DNA of 33,691 nucleotides. It comes from Acidimicrobium ferrooxidans DSM 10331. GTDB lineage: Bacteria; Actinomycetota; Acidimicrobiia; Acidimicrobiales; Ilumatobacteraceae. Position 1 is the stretch's first letter. Each line of letters opens with the position of its first letter. Position numbers and translations under genes: made by a program. This document shows, piece after piece, positions 7,938-15,798 of the stretch. Below the pieces are notes generated by a model. The model saw only the letters and a program-made list of their open reading frames with translations, made no database searches and was not told the DNA's origin. Where the stretch lies: the NCBI GenBank assembly GCA_945865395.1, contig CAMBDT010000006.1, forward strand, positions 1 to 33,691, given 5' to 3'.

Positions 7938-9305
7938 ATGAATTCAGATGTAACCGTTCTAGGCGCGCAGATTTCACTGCTGTGGGTGGTGATCGGTGCG
8001 GCACTGGTCGTATTTATGCAGGCTGGTTTTGCATTAGTTGAAACTGGGTTCTGCCGCGCCAAACACGCCGCACACGTGGTCAGCACGAACTTCGCAATTT
8101 TTGGATTGGGTTTTGTGGCGTTCTTCTTCGTCGGGTTTCCGCTCGCATTCGGCGGTTTTAGTTATGGAGCAATGGGTCTTGATAATCCGGTTGGCGAAGC
8201 ATTAATCGGCTCGGGCAATTGGGTTTTTGCGTGGGGTGGTGGTTGGGCTTTGACTGGACCGAATGTCACGCCTGCACTGCTTGGTTTCTTTTTATATATG
8301 ACGGCGTTTATGGATACGACCGCGACGATCCCAACTGGTTCGATGGCCGAGCGCTGGAGATGGAACAGCTTTGTGATGTGGGGTCTTTTCTGTGGAACGA
8401 TTTATTATCCAGTGATTGCTGCATGGACATGGGGCGGCGGATGGTTGTCAAAAACCTGGGCGACGATGTCGCTCGGTGCGGGTTATGTCGACTTTGCCGG
8501 GTCAGGTGTCGTGCATATGACCGGCGGCGTTGCGGCACTTGCCGGGGCAATGGTGCTTGGGCCAAGAATTGGTAAATATTCGAGTGACGGCAAATCTCTG
8601 CCGATGCCTGGCCACCATTTGCCGATGGCGATGCTCGGCACATTTATTTTGTTGTTCGGTTGGTTTGGTTTCAATGCAGCGTCAACACTTTCGGCAACTG
8701 ATGTGCAGTTTGCAACAGTTGCGACGAACACCGCGATCTCGGGTGCGTTCGGTGCAGTCGTCTCAATGTTGTGGATCATGCGCCGCAGCGGAAAACCAAA
8801 CCCCGCGATGATGATCAACGGCATGCTCGCTGGGCTCGTGGCGATCACAGCGCCGTGTGCGTTTGTTGCGCCGTGGGCGGCTGCAGTTATCGGTTCGATT
8901 GCCTCGGTGTTGGTGATTGAGTCGACCTATTTCGTTGAAGAACGGTTGCGCATTGATGATCCATGTGGTGCGATTAGCGTGCACGGAGTTTGCGGAATGT
9001 TCGGCTTGCTTTCTGTAGGCGTGTTTGCCAACGGTTCGTATGGCGCCGGTTGGAACGGCTCTGAGTCGACTGGCGTGTCGGGCATCATCGATGGCGACTG
9101 GGGTCAACTTGGTGCGCAGGCACTCGGTGCGGTGACGATTCTTGTTGTCAATTTTAGTTTGTCGTTTGGGTTCTTTAAATTGCAGAATCGTTTGACCAAG
9201 GGCGGCATTCGCTCAAGTGCGGCTGACGAAATTGCTGGCCTTGACAGTGAGATGGGCGTTTCGGCTTACACCGAATTCGAACTCGTGCGCCACAACGGCT
9301 CATAA
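7938..9305 (+). CDS. amt: Ammonium transporter (Amt/MEP/Rh family)
   Basis: MQAGFALVETGFCRAKHAAHV, GSGVVHMTGGVAALAGAMVLGPRIG, GWFGFNAASTLSATD and GAISVHGVCGMFGLLSVGVFA are Amt family motifs. Confidence 0.96.
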   Translation: MNSDVTVLGAQISLLWVVIGAALVVFMQAGFALVETGFCRAKHAAHVVSTNFAIFGLGFVAFFFVGFPLAFGGFSYGAMGLDNPVGEALIGSGNWVFAWGGGWALTGPNVTPALLGFFLYMTAFMDTTATIPTGSMAERWRWNSFVMWGLFCGTIYYPVIAAWTWGGGWLSKTWATMSLGAGYVDFAGSGVVHMTGGVAALAGAMVLGPRIGKYSSDGKSLPMPGHHLPMAMLGTFILLFGWFGFNAASTLSATDVQFATVATNTAISGAFGAVVSMLWIMRRSGKPNPAMMINGMLAGLVAITAPCAFVAPWAAAVIGSIASVLVIESTYFVEERLRIDDPCGAISVHGVCGMFGLLSVGVFANGSYGAGWNGSESTGVSGIIDGDWGQLGAQALGAVTILVVNFSLSFGFFKLQNRLTKGGIRSSAADEIAGLDSEMGVSAYTEFELVRHNGS

Positions 9306-9370
9306 CCAGTTCATCATGTTGAGATTTTGCGCAATAGATTTTTTGTGACGTCTGTTAGCCTTTCGGGTAA

Positions 9371-10429
9371 ATGGCGAGGGTTAAAACACTCACAATCTTG
9401 GTAAGCGCGAATGGTTACGGCCACATTCGGCGGCAGATCTTAATAGCGCGCGAATTGTTGCGTAGGTTTAGTGATTTTCGGATCACTTTCGCTCTAACTG
9501 ACAAGCAATATCAGAGATTTAAACTAGATATTGAGGCGCTCGGAGAAATGGCCGATGTCGTTGCTGGCGTCACTGAAGACAGCGTTCGCTGGAGGCATAA
9601 TCCAGAAAATTACACTGACGCAAATTTGAACGGTTGGGAGACCGAGTGGAAGAGTCACGCAAAGCTTGCCAATTCTGACTTTGTAATCAGCGACAACTTG
9701 GTGGGTGTGCTCGAAAAACGGCCCGATGCTGTATTGAGTGGCTCGTTTTTGTGGCACGAAGTGATTGCCGCATATTCAGATCGCAACGAGGCGTGTAAGA
9801 GGTTTGTCGACCGAGAGATTTCACTGCTACGGCAGAATGTTCCAAAAATGATTTGTAACCAAAGTCTTGCATCGCGTGCTGTGATTGGGCTGACTAATCC
9901 AGTTGAAGTTTCATGGATGATTGATGACATTATTCAACAGCAGACTTTGGCTTTGCGGCGCTCAATTCTGGTGCACGGAGGCGGAACTCGCACTCTTGAC
10001 GGCAAAGTACTTGAAATCGCTAGAAAACTACGCCAAGCAAACTTCAAAGTTTTTACAGATCTTGAGGATGATCAAGACTGCTTTGATTATCGTGACGAGA
10101 CATGGCGAACTATCGGTGTAGTTGTGTGTAGGCCCGGCGCGGGCACTGCGACTGAGTGCGTGAAGTGGAAAATACCGATGGTTGTTTTGCGAGACGCCGA
10201 GAACTCTGAGGCAGAATTCATTGCAGAGAGGTTGACTCTTTTGGGTCTTGCGCACGGTTTGGCCGGTGACCTTGACAGTGATCAGCTAGTTAACTTGGCA
10301 AAAGACGCAATGGCGATTGAGAAAATGCAGAAGTACATTGCCCCATTCGAAAATTGCAGGCGAAACGGGATCAAAGAGACCGCAGATTTTCTTGAACGTC
10401 ATTGGAAATTGAGCGAGTTGGCAAAGTGA
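9371..10429 (+). CDS. GT-B-fold protein: MurG/PseG-like glycosyltransferase or UDP-sugar hydrolase
   Basis: N-terminal ILVSANGYGHIRRQILIARELLRR (GHxxR-type loop) and C-terminal VVVCRPGAGTATECVKWKIPMVVL (nucleotide-sugar site). Sits upstream of the CMP-sugar synthetase. Confidence 0.7.
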   Translation: MARVKTLTILVSANGYGHIRRQILIARELLRRFSDFRITFALTDKQYQRFKLDIEALGEMADVVAGVTEDSVRWRHNPENYTDANLNGWETEWKSHAKLANSDFVISDNLVGVLEKRPDAVLSGSFLWHEVIAAYSDRNEACKRFVDREISLLRQNVPKMICNQSLASRAVIGLTNPVEVSWMIDDIIQQQTLALRRSILVHGGGTRTLDGKVLEIARKLRQANFKVFTDLEDDQDCFDYRDETWRTIGVVVCRPGAGTATECVKWKIPMVVLRDAENSEAEFIAERLTLLGLAHGLAGDLDSDQLVNLAKDAMAIEKMQKYIAPFENCRRNGIKETADFLERHWKLSELAK

Positions 10430-11100
10430 AAGTTCTCGGATTAATCCCGGCTCGCGGCGGCTCGAAGTCAATCGCAAACAAGAACTTGGTCGATTTAGGT
10501 GGGTGTCCACTTATCAAGTGGACAATTGATGCGGCGAGCAAGTCGTCGTTAAGTCGGGTTGTAGTCTCAACCGAAAACCAAGAAATTGCGGAAACTTGTC
10601 GAAGCTTGGGTGCCGAAGTGCCATTTGTCAGACCAGACTCTTTGGCTAGTGACGATGCTCAATCTATTGATGTCGTGCTTCATGCGTTGGAAGCACTTGT
10701 TGAGCAATTTGACGCGGTCATGCTTCTTCAGCCGACTTCGCCGTTTAGAACTCACGATGACATCAACTTGGCGTTGACCATGAATCACGACGGAGCGAGC
10801 GTGATCAGTGTCGTGCCGGTTGACGGGACGCATCCTGCAAGGATGAAATTTATTGAGGACGGATTTTTGGTGGATCCTCCGTTTGTTGAAGAAGTCGAGA
10901 ATATGCCGCGACAAAATCTGCGACCAATGTACATTCGTAACGGTGCAATTTATTTGACAACTGTGAATGATCTGAAAAGTCGCACATTTAAGGGAAGTAA
11001 GTCTCGAGCACTGGTGATGCCAAAAGAGCGCTCACTAAATATTGATTCTCAGTTCGACCTCATCGTGGCTCGGGCAATGGTTGGTGGGGGACTAATTTGA
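10426..11100 (+). CDS. NeuA-like cytidylyltransferase (CMP-nonulosonate/acylneuraminate synthetase family)
   Basis: VLGLIPARGGSKSIANKNLVDLGGCPLIKWTI, VVSTENQEIAE, LLQPTSPFRTHDDI, NIDSQFDLIVA. The GTG at 10426 overlaps the upstream TGA (GTGA) and is more likely than the track's TTG at 10402. Confidence 0.9.
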   Translation: MKVLGLIPARGGSKSIANKNLVDLGGCPLIKWTIDAASKSSLSRVVVSTENQEIAETCRSLGAEVPFVRPDSLASDDAQSIDVVLHALEALVEQFDAVMLLQPTSPFRTHDDINLALTMNHDGASVISVVPVDGTHPARMKFIEDGFLVDPPFVEEVENMPRQNLRPMYIRNGAIYLTTVNDLKSRTFKGSKSRALVMPKERSLNIDSQFDLIVARAMVGGGLI

Positions 11101-12065
11101 AACCCGTTGCTTTAGTGGCTGACCTTGAGTTTTATCCCGAGGACTCAGTCTCAAAACTTAAGACAAGGTTTGATGTGATCGCTTCGACTGCAAAAAACGC
11201 GCATGAACTGAGCGAAGAACTTGGCAAATCTAATGCCAGGGTCTTTTTCTGTGGACTTGGAATTTATGTTGGAGAGGACCTTCTCGAAAATGTAAAGAGT
11301 CTTAAATCTTTAGTCTCACCGGCAACCGGAATAAATCATCTGGACCTTAATTATTTGAACTCGCGAGAAATTCTGGTCATCAAATTAGGTGACTCTAAAG
11401 ATCAGATACAAAATGTTTTTGCCACTGCCGAATTGGCGTGGGGTCTTGTGATTGCATGTGCGAGACGCATGAATCTGGCTGTTGACTCGGTGAAGGAAGA
11501 GAACTTTGATCGGACTCTATTTCTAGGACGCGAACTCTTGGCAAGAACCCTAGGAGTTGTTGGTTTTGGTCGACTTGGTCGACAAGTTGCGAAGTACGGA
11601 AGTGCTTTTGGGATGAATGTTGTTGTATATGAGACCGATAGTGCTCAACATAACGAAATCGCACCATTTCAAAAGGTTGATTCTCTTGAAGAGTTGCTGA
11701 ATATTTCAGACGTTGTCTCAGTTCATATTCCATTTAACGACAAAAACAAAAACTGCATAGACGCCGCGATGATTTCAAAAATAAAGCATGGAGCAATATT
11801 CATCAATACTTCTCGAGGGGAATTAGTCGATGAACAGACGTTGGCGATGGCGGTACGGAGTGGTCAATTGTTTGGGGTCGGAGTTGATGTTCTGAGCAAA
11901 GAGAGTGAAGATGGGTTTTCGGTCAGTAATTCGCCGCTGGCGAGTGCCATGCGCGATGGATTCAATGTAATTGTCACCCCGCACATTGGCGGCTGGGCAC
12001 ACGACGCTGTAGCGACAACCAGAGCTTTTGTGGTTGACGAGTTTTTGAGGAGATGCGAACCGTAG
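11097..12065 (+). CDS. D-isomer-specific 2-hydroxyacid dehydrogenase (SerA/phosphoglycerate dehydrogenase-like)
   Basis: Rossmann motif GVVGFGRLGRQVAKYGSAFGMNVVVYE, INTSRGELVDEQTLAMA, TPHIGGWAHDA. TTG start overlapping the upstream stop. Confidence 0.9.
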   Translation: MKPVALVADLEFYPEDSVSKLKTRFDVIASTAKNAHELSEELGKSNARVFFCGLGIYVGEDLLENVKSLKSLVSPATGINHLDLNYLNSREILVIKLGDSKDQIQNVFATAELAWGLVIACARRMNLAVDSVKEENFDRTLFLGRELLARTLGVVGFGRLGRQVAKYGSAFGMNVVVYETDSAQHNEIAPFQKVDSLEELLNISDVVSVHIPFNDKNKNCIDAAMISKIKHGAIFINTSRGELVDEQTLAMAVRSGQLFGVGVDVLSKESEDGFSVSNSPLASAMRDGFNVIVTPHIGGWAHDAVATTRAFVVDEFLRRCEP

Positions 12066-13007
12066 CTATTGGTTTGAGATTTGTTTGCCGTCGTGCCAAG
12101 CAGCGACGCGACCAGAGTAGTAATCACGGTTGAGTAATTCAGTCGCAGAAAGATCTCGGGTCTTCTCGCCTAGACCAATCTTCCATTCGGGCCAATCGGC
12201 ACTGAGTTTTTCGATTCGTGACTCACTAGGGAGTTTTGCAAAATCGCAAAGTTCACGCAGTTGGTTGGGGTTAATTGAAACTGGACCATCTCGTGTTTCG
12301 TGAGGCTCTAAGACAGTGAAGTGTCGTTCAACGATGTCTGCATCAAGCGCGATAGCCAACATCGAAGCTTTGAGATTGGTCGTTGCTGGGGTCGTGTGGT
12401 CACTAAAGCCAACCTTGGTTGAGAACTGGCGGAGCCAACCCATTCGATTCATGTGAAGTTGGTCGAGCGGTGTCGGGTAGATCGTCACGCAATGCAAAAA
12501 TGAAACATGGTTTTTGTCAAATAGTTTTGCAGCGTCAATGATCTCGTTGTCAAATGAAGCACCTGTAGACACGACAACTGTTTTGAAGCTTTCGGCTACT
12601 TCTTTGAGAAGCGAAGTAGATCGGCAGTCATAACTTGCGATTTTCACCGCGTCAAAGCCGGCAGCAACTAGTCGCTGGGTCGAAAGTCGCGTAAATGCTG
12701 TGATCATTGACTTGACGCCGGCACGCTTGCACTCTTCAACAAACCAAGATTCGTCGTCGTCGTTTAGATCTAAGTTCTTTAACCTGTCCTGCTCTGCTTG
12801 AAACGGCCGCTTAATGACTTTGGTTGTGCCGTCGGCGAGAACCTGACCTTCTTCAAATCTCTCGCGAAATGTCAATTCGTTTGATCTGAGGGCTTGAATC
12901 TTTGCGTATGTTGCGCCTGCTTCAGCGGATGCATGAATCATTCGCTTCAAAATCTCGCGTGAACCGTTGTGGTTCTGACAGCATTCGGCAATCAATTCGC
13001 AAGACAT
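12066..13007 (-). CDS. NeuB-family synthase (N-acetylneuraminate synthase-like), apparently lacking the C-terminal SAF domain
   Basis: ELIAECCQNHNGSREILKRMIHASAEAGATYAKIQ, VVVSTGAS, HCVTIYPTPLDQLHMNRM, VGFSDHTTPATT, ADIVERHFTV. The protein ends about 50 aa after the barrel region. Confidence 0.87.
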   Translation of the reverse strand: MSCELIAECCQNHNGSREILKRMIHASAEAGATYAKIQALRSNELTFRERFEEGQVLADGTTKVIKRPFQAEQDRLKNLDLNDDDESWFVEECKRAGVKSMITAFTRLSTQRLVAAGFDAVKIASYDCRSTSLLKEVAESFKTVVVSTGASFDNEIIDAAKLFDKNHVSFLHCVTIYPTPLDQLHMNRMGWLRQFSTKVGFSDHTTPATTNLKASMLAIALDADIVERHFTVLEPHETRDGPVSINPNQLRELCDFAKLPSESRIEKLSADWPEWKIGLGEKTRDLSATELLNRDYYSGRVAAWHDGKQISNQ

Positions 13008-13029
13008 GGCAAAAGATTATCGCTGAAAA

Positions 13030-13887
13030 CTAGATGCAGGTGTTGCGCAGGGTGCCGAGGTCTTGAATTGTGGTTTCGACGATGTCGCCCGCGCGCAAAA
13101 ACCTTTGGGGTGTTCGGCCAGCACCGACACCCGAAGGTGTGCCGGTGTAGATGACATCGCCAGCGAACAGTTCGCAAATGCTTGACAAGTAAGCAATGAT
13201 GTCGGGAATTTCGAAAATCATGTCGTCAGTCTGTGTGTGTTGCATCACTTCGCCTGAGACGCGACAAGTCATTTCGAGATTGCCGCGAGTTGCAAGTGTT
13301 GCGGCGTCGGTGATGTATGGCCCAATTGCTGCGAAGCCCGCGCGACTCTTGCCCAAACTGAATTGCGGCGGGGTGTTGGCGTATTGCAATGCGCGGTCTG
13401 AGAAGTCTTGACCAGCACAAAGGCCGGCAACATGCGACCAGGCGTCGGTGAGCGAAATGTTGCGACCGCCCTTGGCGATGACGGCGACTAGTTCGGCTTC
13501 AAAGTCGCACTTTTCGCCGACGAGTTTGATCTGCCCGTGCGGGCGATTGAGCGAGCTCGGAAACTTGGTAAACACGAGCGGTTCTTTGGGCAGACCGTGG
13601 TTCATTTCGGCGGCGTGGGCTTTGTAGTTGACGCCGACAGCGAAAATTTGTCGCGGTCGCGGCACGGGGCAGTCAAGTTTGTCGAAGTCAAGGGGCGTTA
13701 GTTCAGTGGTCTTGGCCGACGCAAGCGACTTGGCAAGACTGCAGACTTCAGACCATCGCTCAATGCACGCCATCGGATCGCTCGGCAGTTTGCCACCCGA
13801 AAACTTTTCGATGTCGACAAAGCCAGCCAGCGAATCTGCAACAAGTACGGCTCGACCGCCAACGCTACCGAAACGCGCAGAAGTCAT
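13030..13887 (-). CDS. Fumarylacetoacetate hydrolase (FAH) family protein
   Basis: IFAVGVNYKAHAAEM, EAELVAVIAKGGRNIS, GLCAGQDFSDRALQ, GDVIYTGTPSGVGAGRTPQRFLRAGDIVE. Confidence 0.92.
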   Translation of the reverse strand: MTSARFGSVGGRAVLVADSLAGFVDIEKFSGGKLPSDPMACIERWSEVCSLAKSLASAKTTELTPLDFDKLDCPVPRPRQIFAVGVNYKAHAAEMNHGLPKEPLVFTKFPSSLNRPHGQIKLVGEKCDFEAELVAVIAKGGRNISLTDAWSHVAGLCAGQDFSDRALQYANTPPQFSLGKSRAGFAAIGPYITDAATLATRGNLEMTCRVSGEVMQHTQTDDMIFEIPDIIAYLSSICELFAGDVIYTGTPSGVGAGRTPQRFLRAGDIVETTIQDLGTLRNTCI

Positions 13888-13889
13888 TT

Positions 13890-14489
13890 TTAAACTCTGT
13901 TGCGAGCGATTCGTCGTTGCAAATCGGCTTGTCGTTTTTCTTCGCGCTCTTTTTCTTGGCGCTCACGACGCAGTCGACGCTTTTCGAGATCTTCGTTTGA
14001 TGCTTTTGTGGTTGGGGCGACAGCGGGCGCGACCTGGGCAGATTCAGTTTTTGGAACCATGAATCTTTCGTCTGTGGCGACGAGTTGTTTAAAACCGTTG
14101 AGGCTGACCGAATATTGAATTGCCATTAGACGTGTGGCATCGAGACCGAATTTTTCGATCGCTCCAGGAAGAGTCGTTTTTAAGTGCTCAACATTTGGGT
14201 CGTCTGCAGCCGTGCCGAGTTGTTCAATGCAATATTCGGTGCAAGGCTCGCTTAACAAAACGCCGACATTGATAAATGATTTACGGGATGTAAAGCCTGA
14301 GCGAATTTTGGCGCCGAGGCCGTCTTTGGTGCTAAGTGCGCCGGCCGGTAGGCCAGCCACTTTCGCAAATGGGTCGCGCAATTTTTCGGACAGGCTCATT
14401 GCCATTTGGGCAAGTGAGTCGTCAGAGATTGTTGCTAAGACTGCCGCATAACGACGGTCGATAAGGATCTGCTCTTTTGATGTTGACAT
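13890..14489 (-). CDS. Conserved-looking hypothetical protein with a highly charged Arg/Glu-rich C-terminal helix
   Basis: 199-aa ORF abutting the FAH gene on the same strand. C-terminus EDLEKRRLRRERQEKEREEKRQADLQRRIARNRV. Confidence 0.7.
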   Translation of the reverse strand: MSTSKEQILIDRRYAAVLATISDDSLAQMAMSLSEKLRDPFAKVAGLPAGALSTKDGLGAKIRSGFTSRKSFINVGVLLSEPCTEYCIEQLGTAADDPNVEHLKTTLPGAIEKFGLDATRLMAIQYSVSLNGFKQLVATDERFMVPKTESAQVAPAVAPTTKASNEDLEKRRLRRERQEKEREEKRQADLQRRIARNRV

Positions 14490-14562
14490 GCCCCGAAACT
14501 ATATCGGGGGCGAACGGATACATCACCGACTTTTGGTGATCTACCTAACTATTGAGACGAAA

Positions 14563-14590
14563 CATTCACGTCGAAAATGCGACGTGAATG
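14563..14590 (-). terminator. Hairpin (likely terminator) downstream of the cold-shock gene
   Basis: CATTCACGTCG-AAAATG-CGACGTGAATG is a perfect 11-bp inverted repeat located 23 nt past the csp stop, with TTT following on the minus strand. Confidence 0.65.
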
Positions 14591-14612
14591 AACTGCGCGT
14601 TAAGCGCGGGTG

Positions 14613-14816
14613 TCAGATAGCGCGGACGTTGTTGGCTTCGGTGCCCTTGCGACCTTGGCCGAGTTCAAACTCGACTTCTTGGCCTGCAACAAGGGTGCGA
14701 CGCCCGGTGCCTTCAATGTTTGAAAAGTGAACGAAAATATCTGGTTCTCCATCAGAGCGCGAGATAAATCCGTAACCCTTTTCGTCATTGAAAAATTTCA
14801 CGGTACCGGTTGGCAT
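14613..14816 (-). CDS. cspA: Cold-shock protein (CspA family)
   Basis: MPTGTVKFFNDEKGYGFISRSDGEPDIFVHFSNIEGTGRRTLVAGQEVEFELGQGRKGTEANNVRAI. RNP1 KGYGFI and RNP2 IFVHF. Start at 14816, not the track's 14885. Confidence 0.96.
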   Translation of the reverse strand: MPTGTVKFFNDEKGYGFISRSDGEPDIFVHFSNIEGTGRRTLVAGQEVEFELGQGRKGTEANNVRAI

Positions 14817-14955
14817 AGCTTGTACTTCTTTCTTGATATTTGTATTGCGCTTCCATGATCGAAAACGCCAAGTTAAGGGTAGCAAGGCATTGGGGTGTTT
14901 CCTAATTTTCGGGATTAAATCGCCGGTTTAATATCAGCTTCAATTGACGGCAATA

Positions 14956-15798
14956 TCACGACGTTATAAGTGCCTGAAACTCGCGGATTCGCATCTGATG
15001 CGAGGATGAAGTCGTTACATCGGGCAAAGTGCCATATGCGCCCGTGTTTGAGCGCCAAGTTATTTTCCAGATGATTGAAAGGCTTGCCGAGAAAAGGTCG
15101 TCTCGGTCGATCGCCGATGAATGCCTATATGTATACATGCACGGCGACGGCGCATGGTCGCTAATGATTTCGCTCCATCGCAAGCCTGGGCCGACGCAAG
15201 ATTTTTTGCCAGAACCAAAAATGCCATCGCCCGGGTCAAAGACAAGTTTGTATGGCGTTGCAGTTGTCGTCGCAGTCACCGGGCCAGCCGGAGTCGGCAC
15301 CCACGCTGTAACAGATTTTGGTTGCCAAACAGTTGGGCTGACCCAAAACCAAGTGCCGATGTTGATCAAACCTTGACGCGCGGGTGGTGCGAACTCGCCG
15401 AATGGTGCGGGGATCAAGTCGTAGGCGACACTTGCCGCGTTGCGTGCAATTGTTTCAGAAGAAACTTCGGCAATCCAATGGTAGGTCGTATTTTTATCGG
15501 GACAATTTCTGTCGTAGAGGCGAAACAAAATAGAACCAACAGTTTTTTCTACTTCGTCACCATAAGTTTGATCGCGACCAGAGTCGCGCGGCAACGACAG
15601 CGACCACTCGCATTCGCTTGGTTCACCAGTCGTTTCGTTTTCGCCGATCAAGATGCCGGCGATAATTGTTCTGTCGACAACCTCGCCGAAAATGTCACGC
15701 ACCAAGTTTGAATCTTCTGTGCCGGCTTTTGCGGTCGTCGGGGTGGTGAAAAGCAAAAGAGCGATTGCGACGAGAATATTTAGTTTTATGTGTTGCAT
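14956..15798 (-). CDS. Secreted hypothetical protein
   Basis: 280-aa ORF with a signal-peptide-like N-terminus (MQHIKLNILVAIALLLFTTPTTAKAG). Overlaps the upstream lipoprotein gene by 13 nt. Confidence 0.65.
   Translation of the reverse strand: MQHIKLNILVAIALLLFTTPTTAKAGTEDSNLVRDIFGEVVDRTIIAGILIGENETTGEPSECEWSLSLPRDSGRDQTYGDEVEKTVGSILFRLYDRNCPDKNTTYHWIAEVSSETIARNAASVAYDLIPAPFGEFAPPARQGLINIGTWFWVSPTVWQPKSVTAWVPTPAGPVTATTTATPYKLVFDPGDGIFGSGKKSCVGPGLRWSEIISDHAPSPCMYTYRHSSAIDRDDLFSASLSIIWKITWRSNTGAYGTLPDVTTSSSHQMRIREFQALITS

Noticed and set aside
15121-15711. 196-aa plus-strand ORF
   Set aside because: Antisense to the signal-peptide protein at 14956-15798. Its composition is Arg/Cys-rich, typical of shadow ORFs, although the competing gene is itself only a hypothetical.
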